Below, one piece after another: positions 33,265 to 44,117 of a DNA stretch of 64,000 bases. Source of the stretch: Metaphire vulgaris. Lineage: Eukaryota; Annelida; Clitellata; Crassiclitellata; Megascolecidae. Location of the stretch: the NCBI GenBank assembly GCA_018105865.1, contig CM030832.1, forward strand, positions 22,618,486 through 22,682,485, given 5' to 3'. The notes under the pieces are model-generated. The model ran no database searches, was not told where the DNA came from, and was given only the letters and a program-made list of their open reading frames with translations. Positions within the stretch are counted from its first letter, which is position 1; every line of letters starts with the position of its first letter. Both the position numbers and the translations under genes were made by a program.

Positions 33265-34006
33265 AAACAGAAATATACTTGACTGTACATTTATACCTCA
33301 CTGTACATTTTACTACGATATTCTTTAATTTATACACGAAAGTTTTTGTTTTTGTTTCAAATTTGTATAGTGTAATCCAACAAGTGGGCAATGTTAAGAA
33401 TAAACCATCTATAAAGGTAAAGGTACTCGAACGAAGTTTCCTAAGCTTTATAACCATAGCGATTCATTAGATTTTCAACTTATATCCTCAGGGAACTTGA
33501 TTATAATATTCTGTAGAAACTGGTGCTTCGTTTCATACTCGTGCATAAACATTGACTGTAGTCTGTAGCTTTTACAAAAGCCATGTTGCTGAATTGTAAT
33601 TAGTCTTTTCTTATTAAATTTTATGCGCTTAACACGAATATGACAATAAAAGTGCAACATTTGCTATAGTTTTGTTTTTAATCTGCATTTATTTTTCATG
33701 ACACTAATGCATGGCAATAGTAATAATAGTCCGATGGCTAATACCTGTAAAAATCTGGGCATAGACCATGTCGTAAATTTCTCTGCCTGTCTCTTGTACA
33801 GCTGTCCGAAGGCAGATAAATAGATAATAGTTCTTGTCTATACTCGATTCAGAGGCAGAGGAAGTTCATTGGCAGGCAATCACATCGAAGCGTTGTAAAG
33901 TCATTGAAATGTGCCCGAGCAAAAACTTCTTTCCCTTGTGTTTCCGGAAAGGACGGACAGATTTTAGCGAAATTGCCAAATTTATAGTTGATAGAATGAA
34001 TAAAAT
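33265..34006. other. No gene recognised
   Basis: AT-rich flank downstream of the relic gene. Candidate AATAAA signals are present (33403, 33645 region), but none can be assigned. Confidence 0.4.
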
Positions 34007-34009
34007 TTA

Positions 34010-34060
<51 letters not shown>

Positions 34061-34216
34061 CGGTGATGGGCAACTAACTAAAACATTAGTTTAACTACAA
34101 CTAAATTTAAACTAAAAGTAAGTAGTTAAAGTTTTAGTTACAAACTAACTTTCTAAATTAGTTAACTATTCTAAAAAATATAGTTAAACTTTTTGCAACT
34201 AATTTTACAACTATTT
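34007..34216. repeat. (AAT)n tract followed by AGTTAACTA-rich low-complexity block
   Basis: AAT repeats run to about 34060. Then GGTGATGGGCAACTAACTAA starts a block dominated by AGTTA/TAACT words to 34216. The latter resembles a hAT end with a subterminal array, but only one end is visible. Confidence 0.55.
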
Positions 34217-34439
34217 CCGTATAGACCCTACAGGTTCAATTCGAGGTTTGCCAAGAGACTCAATGCATACTGTAATGTGTGCTTAATCATTAATGAATAA
34301 TGATTTTGCTATCAATACTTATTATGCCAATTTTTAAATTTATATGTTCACATTGTAATTTATAACCGATTGTTCCAATTAAATTAATAATCGGTCCGAT
34401 GATGAATGTTGCCGATTAATCTGGACGAGACGCTCTCGT

Positions 34440-34900
34440 TCGCCGGGCACGTAACGAATGTGATCCGTACCTGCTACTATCACCTAAGAAGGATCAAAGC
34501 CATTCGTCGTTATCTTCCACTACCGGGTAGTTGGTGCGCGCTCTCATCCTGACACCGTAACAGTCTACTCCTCGGACTCCCCGGACGTTTCAATCGGAGC
34601 CAGGACGATTCAACGCGGACCTTCACTTCCGGATACCTGAACGGATAGCATTCAAACGATGTTGGTTCGTTCAGAGCTTTTTACACGGCCCGTGCTGTCC
34701 GGAGTATTTATCGAGACTGGTGCACCGACCCTCCCTATATGACAGACGCTCGCAGCTACGATCAAGTCGGGTCCAGCTTGTTGTCCCTCCCCGTCTAACA
34801 CAGATTCGGGGATAGATCTTTTCGGGGAAACCTAGACTTTGGAATCAGGAGGCAATGAAACTCAAGACGCATCTTTTTAGCATTTCGTATTCAGGCTTCT
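34440..34900 (+). mobile_element. LINE 3' fragment
   Basis: The end of a CR1/L2-like polymerase: after several broken frames the sequence reads LWNQEAMKLKTHLFS (34836-34882), which matches the LWN..P...LK.HLF ending of this group. Upstream coding similarity is weak. Confidence 0.55.
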
Positions 34901-34954
34901 ATGGCCTTCGCCAGGACTATATCAAATTTCAGTACAGCTCTATTACAAGCGCAT

Positions 34955-35205
34955 TCGGTATCCGGACGTTTCATCTCAGGACGATTCATGTCAAGGACTA
35001 TTCATCGCAGGACATTTCATCAGGAGGACTATTCATCTTAGGACTATTAATTTCAGGTCTATTCATTTCGGATACAGTTTTAGGGTTAGGGTTAGGGTGA
35101 TGAATAGTCCTGAGATGAATAGTCCTTGATATGAATCGTCCGCGTTGAATCGTCCCGAGATTAATCGTCCTAAGATGAAACGTCCTGAATTCCGCTATTC
35201 TCTTT
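34955..35205. mobile_element. Inverted 13-mer arrays around a TTAGGG core
   Basis: The left arm (34966-35065) has repeated units near GGACTATTCATCTCA, starting with GGACGTTTCATCTCAGGACG. The right arm (35101-35200) has the inverted units, ending with CGTCCTAAGATGAAACGTCC. Between them lies TTAGGGTTAGGGTTAGGG (35081-35098). No clear target duplication is seen. Confidence 0.7.
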
Positions 35206-35372
35206 ATCTCCCTCTGACATCTGGCACCTTCTGGCAGTAGGCTCTCAAGGTAGCATAATTTTTTTACTTGTTCAAATTCTATTCCATCAAAAGTTATGGT
35301 GAATTTGGGTAGAATTTTGTTCTTTGTTATTACCATGATTTTGATTTTATGATAAATGAAAATATCAACCAA
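35206..35372 (-). mobile_element. LINE reverse transcriptase piece, cut by the 13-mer element
   Basis: The minus strand reads KFTITFDGIEFEQVKKLCYL and then PEGARCQREIKR, the same segment as FSYLGSLITTDARCNKEIRR in the LINE at 18430. It stops exactly where the inverted-array element begins. Confidence 0.7.
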
Positions 35373-35662
35373 CTTTTATGATTCATGAAAAGCATAAATG
35401 ACAACAGATACAATTCGTTTGCTGATCATTTCAGCCCCATGAGATTCTCATTTTTTATATTTTCATTTTGATTTCTGCTTTCTTCAATCTGAGATTATCT
35501 CAAGGTGAATATACACTATAAATGATAAACGTTGAATGGTTTGTTGTAATAGTTATATAATATTTAGTTTACAGAGTCGGTCTGTCTGTTCGGCTTTAAC
35601 CGCGTTGTCATTAGAGGGCGAGCTGTTATAGGCAACGCCAAATTTCATAATGGATGGAGCTC

Positions 35663-35664
35663 AT

Positions 35665-35737
<73 letters not shown>

Positions 35738-35748
35738 TTCATCATCAT
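35663..35748. repeat. (ATC)n microsatellite
   Basis: About 28 ATC units with one TTC interruption. Confidence 0.95.
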
Positions 35749-35849
35749 CACCAACATTATCGGCGCGACGTCATTTTTAATTAATGTTTGTGACTAGACG
35801 TTGCTCTGTATATCTTATATCAGCTAATATAGCTTATAGGTCTGTAACT

Positions 35850-36168
35850 TCGTGGCGTAGCCAAGAGGGGGTGGGGGAGGTTAAAACCCCTCTAAGGCGC
35901 CGACGAAAAAAAATGTTTAATGTGTTTCCATGCATTTTAAATTTTCGGACGCGGTTTTGAGGGTCAAACCCCCTTGGGGCTGCTGACCAAAATTTCTAAG
36001 CGCCATAGACTTGACGACCTTTTTGCCTTGTCAGCATCAATTTTAGAAGGAAAGATATAGGATATATACATAGGATGATCTTTTTTGCTTGTCAAGATTT
36101 TTCGAAAGTTGGTTACGGTCAAAAGTCAAAACCAACCCCCCCTTCCGGAAATCCTGGCTACGCCACTG
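35850..36168. mobile_element. hAT-type MITE (xxGTGGCGTAGCC ends)
   Basis: A 319-bp element with ends TCGTGGCGTAGCC and GGCTACGCCACTG, flanked by CTGTAACT (35842-35849, 36169-36176). It contains two motif units (36014 and 36078, the latter GATCTTTTTTGCTTGTCAAG). Confidence 0.9.
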
Positions 36169-36176
36169 CTGTAACT

Positions 36177-37198
36177 TTCAAACTCTGTGCAGGCCTACTT
36201 GTATATCCCATCATTTTCCAATTCCTCCCTTCTTCTTACCTTTGCTGCCAAGTTCTGTGCCTTCGTCAAATAGATGTTACTTTCGTCGTCGTTATCAGAA
36301 GCATGAGGCTTGTGTATAAAAAAAGCGATATGCATTTTCAAACGTGATTTGACGTTGCGTTAAATTGGCCAAAAGCGATGGTGCTTAACGACGGAAAACT
36401 CGAGATCATTTGGGTTCCCATAAGAGAGACTAAGTTTTTTTGTCAGTATGATGGATCCCCCAAGAAATATTGCACACTAATCAGCACTAGCGCATGTCTA
36501 ACTGGTCGGGAGATTTTTTAAGGTCCAATGTGCAGTCTCATAATAACTGAAAATTCGTACCTCAGCTGTAGATACCAATGAACGCCCTGTGTTTAGGCAT
36601 TGTTGCCAGCGCAGTGGCTGATATACTTCAAATTAAATCTTTCAGATATCTAACATATCTATTCTTGCACTTCTTCGTCAAAACCAGTGTCGGGTAGGCC
36701 TAAAAAGATGTTGACAGACCTTGCTGGTCTGCATGTATATTGGCATATATAGGGTCTATTCGCTGCGAGAATAACATATCGGAAAAGAAACCAAAATGAA
36801 AATAACAACAGACTTTTATTACTCAGCAAAAGCATTAATGGCAAGACATAATGGTTCTCATGCAGGAATACTCTCCTGGACCACTTTAAAACTTGTTATA
36901 TTATTATATTAGGCCTATAATAATTATTATATTATTGAACGCAATGCTTTTGCTGGATCATTTCACAGTGTGTTGATATTCGATATTTCTATATTTCTAT
37001 ATTTACACTGTATTTCTGTTTTTTCGATTTCTCATTTTCGCGGCGAACATTCTAGGTTAGATAATTAATAAATTAATATTTTTTAAAATTTTCAATCATA
37101 TTATTATTTGATCGAGTCGAACACTTCTTTGTAATTTTTCCATCATTTGCTTATTTAGCCATAGGTCTATGAAACTCTTTCGAAATGTTCCTGCCGTC
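36177..37198. other. No gene recognised
   Basis: Non-coding; TAGGCCTA palindromes at 36695 and 36910. Confidence 0.45.
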
Positions 37199-37384
37199 CA
37201 GTGTTTAATCTAGACTCCTGGACTCCGGAGGGATACTGAAAAAGTCGGGGGGAACTGACAAAGCCGGGGGGAATTCTGCTAGGGGCCGCTGTTAGTCCAT
37301 GTAGTATTCCAAAATTTCCGGGGGAATTTGAAATTTCCGGGGGAATGGTAAATTTCCCCCGGAAACGGTCTAGATTAAACACTG
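37199..37384. mobile_element. hAT-type MITE (CAGTGTTTAATCTAGAC ends)
   Basis: A 186-bp element with ends CAGTGTTTAATCTAGAC and GTCTAGATTAAACACTG, flanked by CTGCCGTC (37191-37198, 37385-37392). A relative with the same ends lies at 40488. Confidence 0.93.
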
Positions 37385-37569
37385 CTGCCGTCTCTGATCC
37401 AGTGTGGTTTCACTTTGTAGCTAGAGCTTACTGTACAGAACCCTGAATTTTCTTACGGCAAATGAACCAGAGATGAACTCTCTCTCTCTCTCTCTCTTCT
37501 CTCTCTCAAACAATTGTTTGCTTGCCATTTTAAAGAAAGAAGCAGGTTATAATGTGAAAACATAGATAT

Positions 37570-38325
37570 CATCTTCATCTCCATATCTGTAGGTCCTTAC
37601 ACATGCTTCATTTCTGTGCCGCAAAATATTCTATGCGATGTCAAATGAGGCATGCTAAGCCACCGGTATAGGTTGCGCAGTGGCAGATTGCGGCTTATTG
37701 CTCTACATGATCTACGCTGACAGAATACCCTATTCCCTAGATGCCGTATATGTACTATAACGTTGATGTGATATAAAGCAGACTGTGGGCTGTCCTAGGC
37801 TGAATCGTGAAGCAAGGAATAGCATGGATAGGCTAAGAGATGTTATCGTGACCACCTGGGCTCAATTGGGTCTCCTGTAACTAATCGATGTTGGCCTCCA
37901 TGTGCAAAAGGCATAGAGATGGCTGTTAAAGTGGAGGGGCAAAATATTGAGCTGACATTATGATAAATACAAGCTTGTTAACGAGACGTGCTAGACAACA
38001 TCATTCATTGATGTAAAGAACAGCTCTAAAGAGCCTTACAGCTTGTACACTTTAGGTGATAACTTTGATTTCCGTTTAGTAGTGTAGCGCGCATGTTTTC
38101 CGTCACAGTTCTCTAATCGTACAAGTTATCTTATAGTAATTGGAATTGGTTTTCCAAGAACTTTTGCAATAATTTTCAAAAGTTCGACTGATCGTTGTGC
38201 AAAATAAGGTTAGCAAAAATATATTTAATCTGCAAATCCATTATGAATCCTTCATTTCATTCCTCATTTAGATAATTAAAGTATTTTTGTTATGCTGATT
38301 GCTAACGCAAATCATAACCCTTAGT
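37570..38325. repeat. Duplicated non-coding segment, copy B
   Basis: Collinear partner of 23988-24797 (for example GCGCAGTGGCAG, ATGGATAGGCTAAGA, TAGTAATTGGAATTGG, CATTATGAATCC). Confidence 0.65.
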
Positions 38326-38369
38326 GATTTGTGCTTATGGAAGTCTGCAAAAAGCCAATATCGCATTAT

Positions 38370-38370
<1 letters not shown>

Positions 38371-38425
<55 letters not shown>

Positions 38426-38512
38426 AATCATCATCATCATCATCATCATCGTTATCATCATCAACACTATCATCATCAACACTATCATCACCATCATCAC
38501 CACCCCACCCCC
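38371..38512. repeat. (ATC)n-rich microsatellite
   Basis: ATC units with AAC and GTT interruptions. The poly-His and poly-Ile frames are artefacts. Confidence 0.93.
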
Positions 38513-38823
38513 ATCATCACCATCAATAACCGTGGTCTCAGCGTCCTTTGGTGTCTGATGACGTCATCAGTTTTTTCCAAATCTTTTCTGTTCGCAGCTA
38601 TATGACATAGTTCTTGCAGACATTTTCCACACCAATCACAAATATCATCACACCATTCCATTAGTCAATCCTTACCATAAAATAGCAATATGGAACCTCA
38701 GTTTCTCGTTACCAATCTAGTGGAAGATGGCATCGGCGTTCTCGTCACCTTCCCCATGAGTAGCCATTCACTGTGAGATCAACGATGACACCTACACTGT
38801 ACAGAACGAATCCAAACAGATAA

Positions 38824-39243
38824 GGGGCTGTCCATTACTTACGTCAAAAACTTAGGAGGAGGGGGTTTGAAAAAGTTTGACAGTTGTTGACAGGGATGAG
38901 GGTCAAGAGAAGTTGACGTCAAGAATTTAATTTGTTTACAAATGATAAAAAATCGGAAATTTCGTGGAATATTATTTATTGCAACGGAAAAAAGCCTGAC
39001 AAGCAAAAAAGGTTATCACCACCACATTATACACTTGCTGAACAAAAGAAAGGAGAAAAGGTCTAATCGCTGCAAAAATAATAACCTTCTAAACTCTGGG
39101 GGGGACCCGTCACTGGTCTTAGTCGGGGGGGCAACAGTTTTTGACATAATTATAAGGGGTCACTGAAAGTTAACAGTTGTTGACACAGACGGAGGGAGTC
39201 AAAACCTTTCCAAAAATTGTTGACATAATTAATGGACAGCCCC
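38824..39243. mobile_element. TIR element with 3-bp target duplication, copy 3
   Basis: Ends GGGGCTGTCCATTACTTACG and, inverted, GGGGCTGTCCATTAATTATG, flanked by TAA and TCA. The interior carries the motif on the minus strand (CTGACAAGCAAAAAAGGTTA at 38995). Confidence 0.75.
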
Positions 39244-39262
39244 TCAGGACCAACACGCCAAA

Positions 39263-39697
39263 GGGGCCGTCCATAAATGACGTCACGCGATTTTGGCAGT
39301 TTTTGACCCCTCCCCCACGTCACAAGTCGTCATAAAAGTCAGACCACCTAAAATGACGTCACAACGTGTTATCCCTCCATCTTTTTAATGTCAACATTGA
39401 TGTTTCAATTCACTCATTTCTTGAATGAAGCGGGTATTGCAATGAATTCGTTTGAAAGTACTCATTATAATTATTATAGTTTAAGCGAAATTCAGAAACT
39501 TTTTCAAATTCTTTTAAAAAATCAAATTCTAAGCGTAAAATACGTTCAACATTGCGGTAACATAGCATTGTGGTATTAATAACAATGTTTAGTATTATGT
39601 GACGTCACATTTCTGGGACCCCCTTTCCGTCGTCACACATCGTCACAAATGTTTGAACCCCTCCCTAAGTGCGTGACGTCATTCATGGACGGTACCC
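39263..39697. mobile_element. TIR element with 3-bp target duplication, copy 4
   Basis: Ends GGGGCCGTCCATAAATGACG and, inverted, GGGTACCGTCCATGAATGACG, flanked by AAA on both sides. It is a distinct subfamily, rich in TGACGTCA, lying only 19 bp from copy 3. The open frame 39388-39579 inside it has no signature. Confidence 0.75.
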
Positions 39698-39919
39698 AAA
39701 GAGATCCAGATCTCGGTCACGTTGCTTGCCCAAGAGCAACCAAAGTTCTCCTGCCGATGAATTACTAACCATCGGTCCTGCGCTCTGAATCCTCATGGCA
39801 GAGCGATAGTTTGGCTGAATACCACTAGCCCAGGGCAATCGCATTCGCTAGACAGATTAATACACTGTCGTTACCAATTTAAACATTCACCAGATATGGA
39901 GGAAACGTGCTTATTGATG

Positions 39920-40250
39920 AAATGCATAAGCTGTGCGATATGGTGTTGGATACGGGGAAGGTCCGGATAAAGGGACAAAGTCAATTCTAGTGGCGATACA
40001 CAAGAAAGGGACTATGATGAGGTGCAAGAGCTACAGAACCACAGCACTGTTAAACCATCTGTGAAAACACTAATGCTGAAACTAGCCGAGAGACTTAGGA
40101 TGCACATGGAAGGCTACCTTCCTGAAGATCAGGCCGGTCTCAGAAAAGATCGAAGTGCAACACGTCTGAAAAACCATTACGTACAAGTACAACACATCTC
40201 TGAAGGCCGTGATGACGATCATTGTTCGAATCGTGGCGTAGCTTCTCAGT
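39920..40250 (+). mobile_element. LINE reverse transcriptase fragment
   Basis: Plus-strand frames give AIHKKGTMMRCKSYRTTALL, then KTLMLKLAERLRMHMEGYLP and EDQAGLRKDRSAT. This is the RT segment from HKKGD through NYR.ISLL to LPE.QAGFR.GRS. It is short and frameshifted. Confidence 0.75.
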
Positions 40251-40452
40251 AGTTTTGATCACAGCGGCCCGTAGGCAGTGACAGAATAATGGTACAGCAT
40301 ACTGTATGTATACTGTACATGATGACAACAATCACATCAACCAGATTTAGGCTGCCATGAACAACGCTAGAGGTCGTGAATTGATCCATTTCTGTGATTC
40401 AACGAGTTTAGCGATGACGATTGATACGATACACAGAATTTGATGTTGCATG

Positions 40453-40487
40453 GCAGGGGTACTCAAACTTTTTTGAAGCCGGTCCAC
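40453..40487. mobile_element. hAT-type end (CAGGGGTACTCAAACTTTT)
   Basis: CAGGGGTACTCAAACTTTTTTG at 40454 onwards resembles a hAT left end. It is interrupted by the MITE at 40488; the right end was not found. Confidence 0.4.
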
Positions 40488-40846
40488 CAGTGTTTATTCT
40501 AGTCACCTTGACATTGGGGGAATTTTGAAATGTTTGGGGGGCAAGGTCTGAGTCTCCAAAAACCTCGACAAGCAAGAAAGATTATCTTCCTTTTAAAATG
40601 TGGTGACAAGAAAAAAAAGAAAAAAGGTCATCCTTCCAAACTTCCTAATATTTTTACCCTTCTCAAATGCCCTGGCAAGCCAAAAATTGCCATCCTTACA
40701 TTTTCTCCTCTCCAAAAAATAAAAGACCCCCGTCGTCACACTTGGGGGGGGAATTTCCATCCCCATGCAACATATAAAAAATTTGGGGAGATTTTAAAAT
40801 TTTGGGAGGGAAGGAATTCCCCAGAGAAGGTCTATAATAAACACTG
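40488..40846. mobile_element. hAT-type MITE (CAGTGTTTATTCTAG ends)
   Basis: A 359-bp element, ends CAGTGTTTATTCTAG and TATAATAAACACTG, flanked by CGGTCCAC and CGGTTCAC (8 bp, one mismatch). It contains three inverted motif units (GACAAGCAAGAAAGATTATC near 40568, then near 40605 and 40675). Confidence 0.88.
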
Positions 40847-40854
40847 CGGTTCAC

Positions 40855-41526
40855 ATTCCGCTTTCCATTGTTTGTGAGAGTCCATTAGTTACAAGAGAAG
40901 TCCTGTTATTCCTATGCCTACTGCGGCGCAGTAGGCAACTACGAATAAATCTAACTACGCGTCCTCTTAATAGACTGTTATGTGCCTAAGAGAACCAAGT
41001 GAACAGATAATAATGACAAAACCCACAAACGCAAATAATAAATGTTAGTCATTGTGCATGCAAACCACCATCCTGGAAAATGTTTTCCAGTTCTGTCTCC
41101 GGAGTCTGGGGCAGAGCCCGAGTCGCAAATATTTTTAACAACATTGGAAATAGGGTTGATCTCTGGTGAGAAGAAGGTCAACACTTATTGCAGATTATAA
41201 ACGTGATATTTATCCAGTCTTGAATGATTCATTTCTTATAATTATCAATACAATTGCATGTTCAATTTCATTTCGAACTGCGTAAAGAAACTTCGGATGT
41301 AGGCCTTCTAATCCTGAGCTGTTGTATTTCTATAAACTGGTCAAAATCATCATAACATATTCTCTTGTACAAACAATTTTTGTGAGCATTTATTCGTTTC
41401 CGTGGAATATAATTTTGGGGATTGTGACTGTATTTGCATTTAATTCAGTTAACAATGAACAACTATCGCTAGACGACACCTCATAACCACGTTGTAATAA
41501 AATTTGTGCTGAAATTATTAACCGAG
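40855..41526. other. No gene recognised
   Basis: Non-coding spacer before the duplicated LicD upstream region. Frames have no signatures. Confidence 0.45.
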
Positions 41527-41750
41527 TACCACTGGTATTTATCCTCATTTGCTATCAACTTCAAATAGAGACTAAGCATTTAGATACGATTCAAAAGTTT
41601 AATTATGCATGCTAATAACATTTTAATATATTTAACATTTTATGTAATTTGGGTTATTTTTGCATCAACATTTGTGGCTATTGACTGCTCCAATGAGTCG
41701 GATCCATTACAACTTAGGGTGGTTTTATAATGAATTTCATCTGCCTTAAA
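41527..41750 (+). promoter_or_regulatory. Duplicated upstream region of the intact LicD gene
   Basis: Very similar to 27023-27237 upstream of the frameshifted copy (CCTCATTTGCTATCAACTTC, TTTAGATACGATTCAAAAG, ATTTATGTAATTTGGG). It ends at GCCTTAAA, where a hAT element entered. Conservation over 200 bp of non-coding DNA fits a retained promoter, or simply a recent duplication. Confidence 0.55.
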
Positions 41751-41845
41751 TAGGGTTGCCAGATGCATGGGTAGCCAAAGGAGGACAGAGCCAAACGAAA
41801 AGGAGGACAGAGGAGGACATTGTATACATGAAACCAGCTGTGCAG

Positions 41846-42206
41846 TGGTCGTTCATAAATTACGTAACGCGGTTAGGGGGGTCCGGCCATTTGTTACGAA
41901 GTGTGACGACGGGGGGAGGTTCCGGAAATGTTACGTAACGCAAAAAAATTTAAGTGACCGTTTTTGGCTTGTCAGAGATTTTGAAGAGGAAAAAGCAAGG
42001 ATGACCTCTGTTTTGCTTGTCAGGGTTTATCGAGAGGAAAAATACAAGGATATGAACTTTTTTGCTTGTCAAGACTTTTTGGAGGCCGAAAATGGGGTTC
42101 GGCTCGTTGATATGTAATATTTTAGGGGTCTGACGTTTTGTTACGTCGTGTTACGTAGGGGGGTAAAAAAGTGCCAAAATCGCGTTACGTAATTTATGTA
42201 CGGCCC
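41846..42206. mobile_element. Nested TIR element with 3-bp duplication, copy 5
   Basis: Ends TGGTCGTTCATAAATTACG and, inverted, GGGCCGTACATAAATTACG, flanked by CAG (41843-41845, 42207-42209). It contains three motif units (41958, 42001, 42056). Confidence 0.75.
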
Positions 42207-42225
42207 CAGGTCATCGAGTTGTATG

Positions 42226-42618
42226 CATGGGCGTAAAACAAGAGGGAAACGGCGGGGGACGGTCCCCCCGAATAATTAGTTGGCGGGGGACAGAGTATCA
42301 ATTATCCCCCCAATGTTTTGGCCTATATGGTAAAAAATTCTATCCTACCCTATGATGTTGATGCCAGAATTACGCCAAATCCACATTCTCTCATTTCGGA
42401 TGACCTTTTTTGCTTGTCAAGGTATTTGGAGAGGGACAAATATAAAAATATCAGGATGACCTTTTTGGCTTGTCAAGACGTATTTCATGGACGATTTTAA
42501 GTCCCCACCATAATATGCAATATCCCCCCAAAATGGGGGGGTATTTATATATCTGGAGGGGTCAACTTTTTAAAAATTATTCTATCCCCCCAATGTTGAC
42601 ACCAGGTTTACGCCCCTG
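42226..42618. mobile_element. Nested hAT-type MITE (CAxGGGCGTAAA ends)
   Basis: Ends CATGGGCGTAAA and TTTACGCCCCTG, flanked by GTTGTATG (42218-42225, 42619-42626). It contains motif units at 42402 and 42456 (GATGACCTTTTTTGCTTGTC). Confidence 0.92.
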
Positions 42619-43073
42619 GTTGTATGACTGATGATGACTAGCCGTTTACTGTTTACAGTCTCTGCGTTTGCTACTGGAAATGAAATTAACAGTTTTACCA
42701 ATGACCATAGACTATTGCATAGACACTAGAGATAGAATGACGAGAGTCGAGTATTTTGGGACTTTGGACAATCGATATTGATATTATTAAAACGCTATTT
42801 TAATATCGATGATTGGGTAAACTGAGATAACGGACTAAAACTTATGAAATTCGTCAATACCGCGAGAACGAAAATTGATAGCATACAAAAGCTCAAAAAT
42901 AAGGACATTTTACAATTTTTAGCTTTGCCGGGAGGACGGAGGACACGGACCTAAAAAGGAGGACATGTCCTCCTTTTGGAGGACGTCTGGCAACCCTAGC
43001 CTTAAAGCTCTCGTATACGAGTCCAATGTCGTATTTCAGGTTCAGAATCAGGGTTCTCGCTTCTTGATCCACT

Positions 43074-44117
43074 ATGTTTGTCCGAAGAGCGATTCGATGC
43101 TGCACTTGCAGCAGGATCTTCATCGTCAACTTTCTGGTCTTAGTCCTGAACTTAAATCTCTACATTTACAATTATCATAATTATAAATTCCCTTTTCAAC
43201 TTCGCATCGATGACTTTTCGAGAGTGAATAGCTTCACATGCAACATCACCAATCAGACCGCCACATGTTCCAACTCAAACTTCACTTTTCAACTTCGCAC
43301 CGATAACTATTCGAATGAGGAAGACCTGTCATGCAACCGAGCCGAGCGGACCGTCAAGTGTCCGTACAACTGGACGGCTCTCGAAGCACGTGCCTTCGCT
43401 TCACCTTTGAGCTCAAAGGAACGTCAACTTCTTGACCGTATGTTTCGATCATTCGTCCAGACCTTTGAAGCTGCCAACTTAACGTACTTCATTTCTGGCG
43501 GTACCCTGATTGGGTCCCTTCGACATCACGGCCTCATTCCTTGGGATGATGACATCGATGTCATAGTCAAAGAAAGCGATAAAGACATTATCTTGAAACT
43601 TCTATCTAAATTGGCACCAGATTTCAAACTATATGCGATGAGACCTCTCAAGAGAAACTACTGGAAACTATACACAAGTCAAGGTCGTCAACTGAGGCCC
43701 GGTTACGGATACAGGACACCGTTCATTGATATTTTTCCTTATCTCGAGAACGATACCCATGTTTGGATCTCGTCACCTGAATGGCAAAAAAGATACACCT
43801 GGCCAAAGCAGTTAATCTTTCCTTTGCACAGACGACCCTTTGGAGAGCTACTCGTAGCAGCGCCGTGCAACAGTTTGGCTGTCATAAAGGCTGCCACTAA
43901 CATTTCTATGTGTCAAAGTCGGCCTTTTGATCATCTTCGTGAATTGTCAATTCGTAAAGTAATTGGAATTTCATGCCATCATTTGGCTAATATCTATCCT
44001 TTCGTTAAACGTTCCATTACAATGAATGGATCATCTCACCTCGTCAAAGAAACATTGATGATTGGAGGTTTGGCGACTGGGGAAGTCATGATCAGCAATT
44101 CTTGTTCATATAATTAA
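43074..44117 (+). CDS. LicD-family transferase, intact
   Basis: 347 residues, probably a type II Golgi or ER membrane protein: a basic Cys-containing N-terminus, a signal anchor at residues about 14-32 (IFIVNFLVLVLNLNLYIYN), then a lumenal domain with many N-glycosylation sites. Two tandem copies of a short Cys unit (FQLRIDDFSRVNSFTCN and FQLRTDNYSNEEDLSCN) precede the core; the copy at 27305 has one. The LicD core includes ERQLLDRMFRSFVQTFEAAN, GGTLIGSLRHHG and IPWDDDIDVIV with the metal-binding acidic cluster. The family transfers phosphocholine or phosphosugar groups and includes fukutin and FKRP (family knowledge); the substrate here is unknown. It appears intronless. The start is the first Met, shared with the paralogue. 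Confidence 0.88.
   Translation: MFVRRAIRCCTCSRIFIVNFLVLVLNLNLYIYNYHNYKFPFQLRIDDFSRVNSFTCNITNQTATCSNSNFTFQLRTDNYSNEEDLSCNRAERTVKCPYNWTALEARAFASPLSSKERQLLDRMFRSFVQTFEAANLTYFISGGTLIGSLRHHGLIPWDDDIDVIVKESDKDIILKLLSKLAPDFKLYAMRPLKRNYWKLYTSQGRQLRPGYGYRTPFIDIFPYLENDTHVWISSPEWQKRYTWPKQLIFPLHRRPFGELLVAAPCNSLAVIKAATNISMCQSRPFDHLRELSIRKVIGISCHHLANIYPFVKRSITMNGSSHLVKETLMIGGLATGEVMISNSCSYN

Larger units (their letters stand above)
41751..42998. mobile_element. hAT element with two nested elements
   Basis: A 1248-bp element with ends TAGGGTTGCCAGATGC and CGTCTGGCAACCCTA. GCCTTAAA is duplicated at 41743-41750 and 42999-43006. The unoccupied site is preserved in the paralogous copy (27231-27238), which proves the insertion. 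Two other elements are nested inside (41846-42206 and 42226-42618). The flanking element-specific part contains repeated AGGACA/GGAGGAC words. Confidence 0.95.

Noticed and set aside
38324..38605. Poly-His and poly-Ile frames
   Set aside because: Translations of the (ATC)n tract.
25511..39243. The TIR elements at 25511 and 38824 as one insertion older than the segmental duplication
   Set aside because: They lie in opposite orientation and have different target duplications (TTT versus TAA/TCA), so they are independent insertions.
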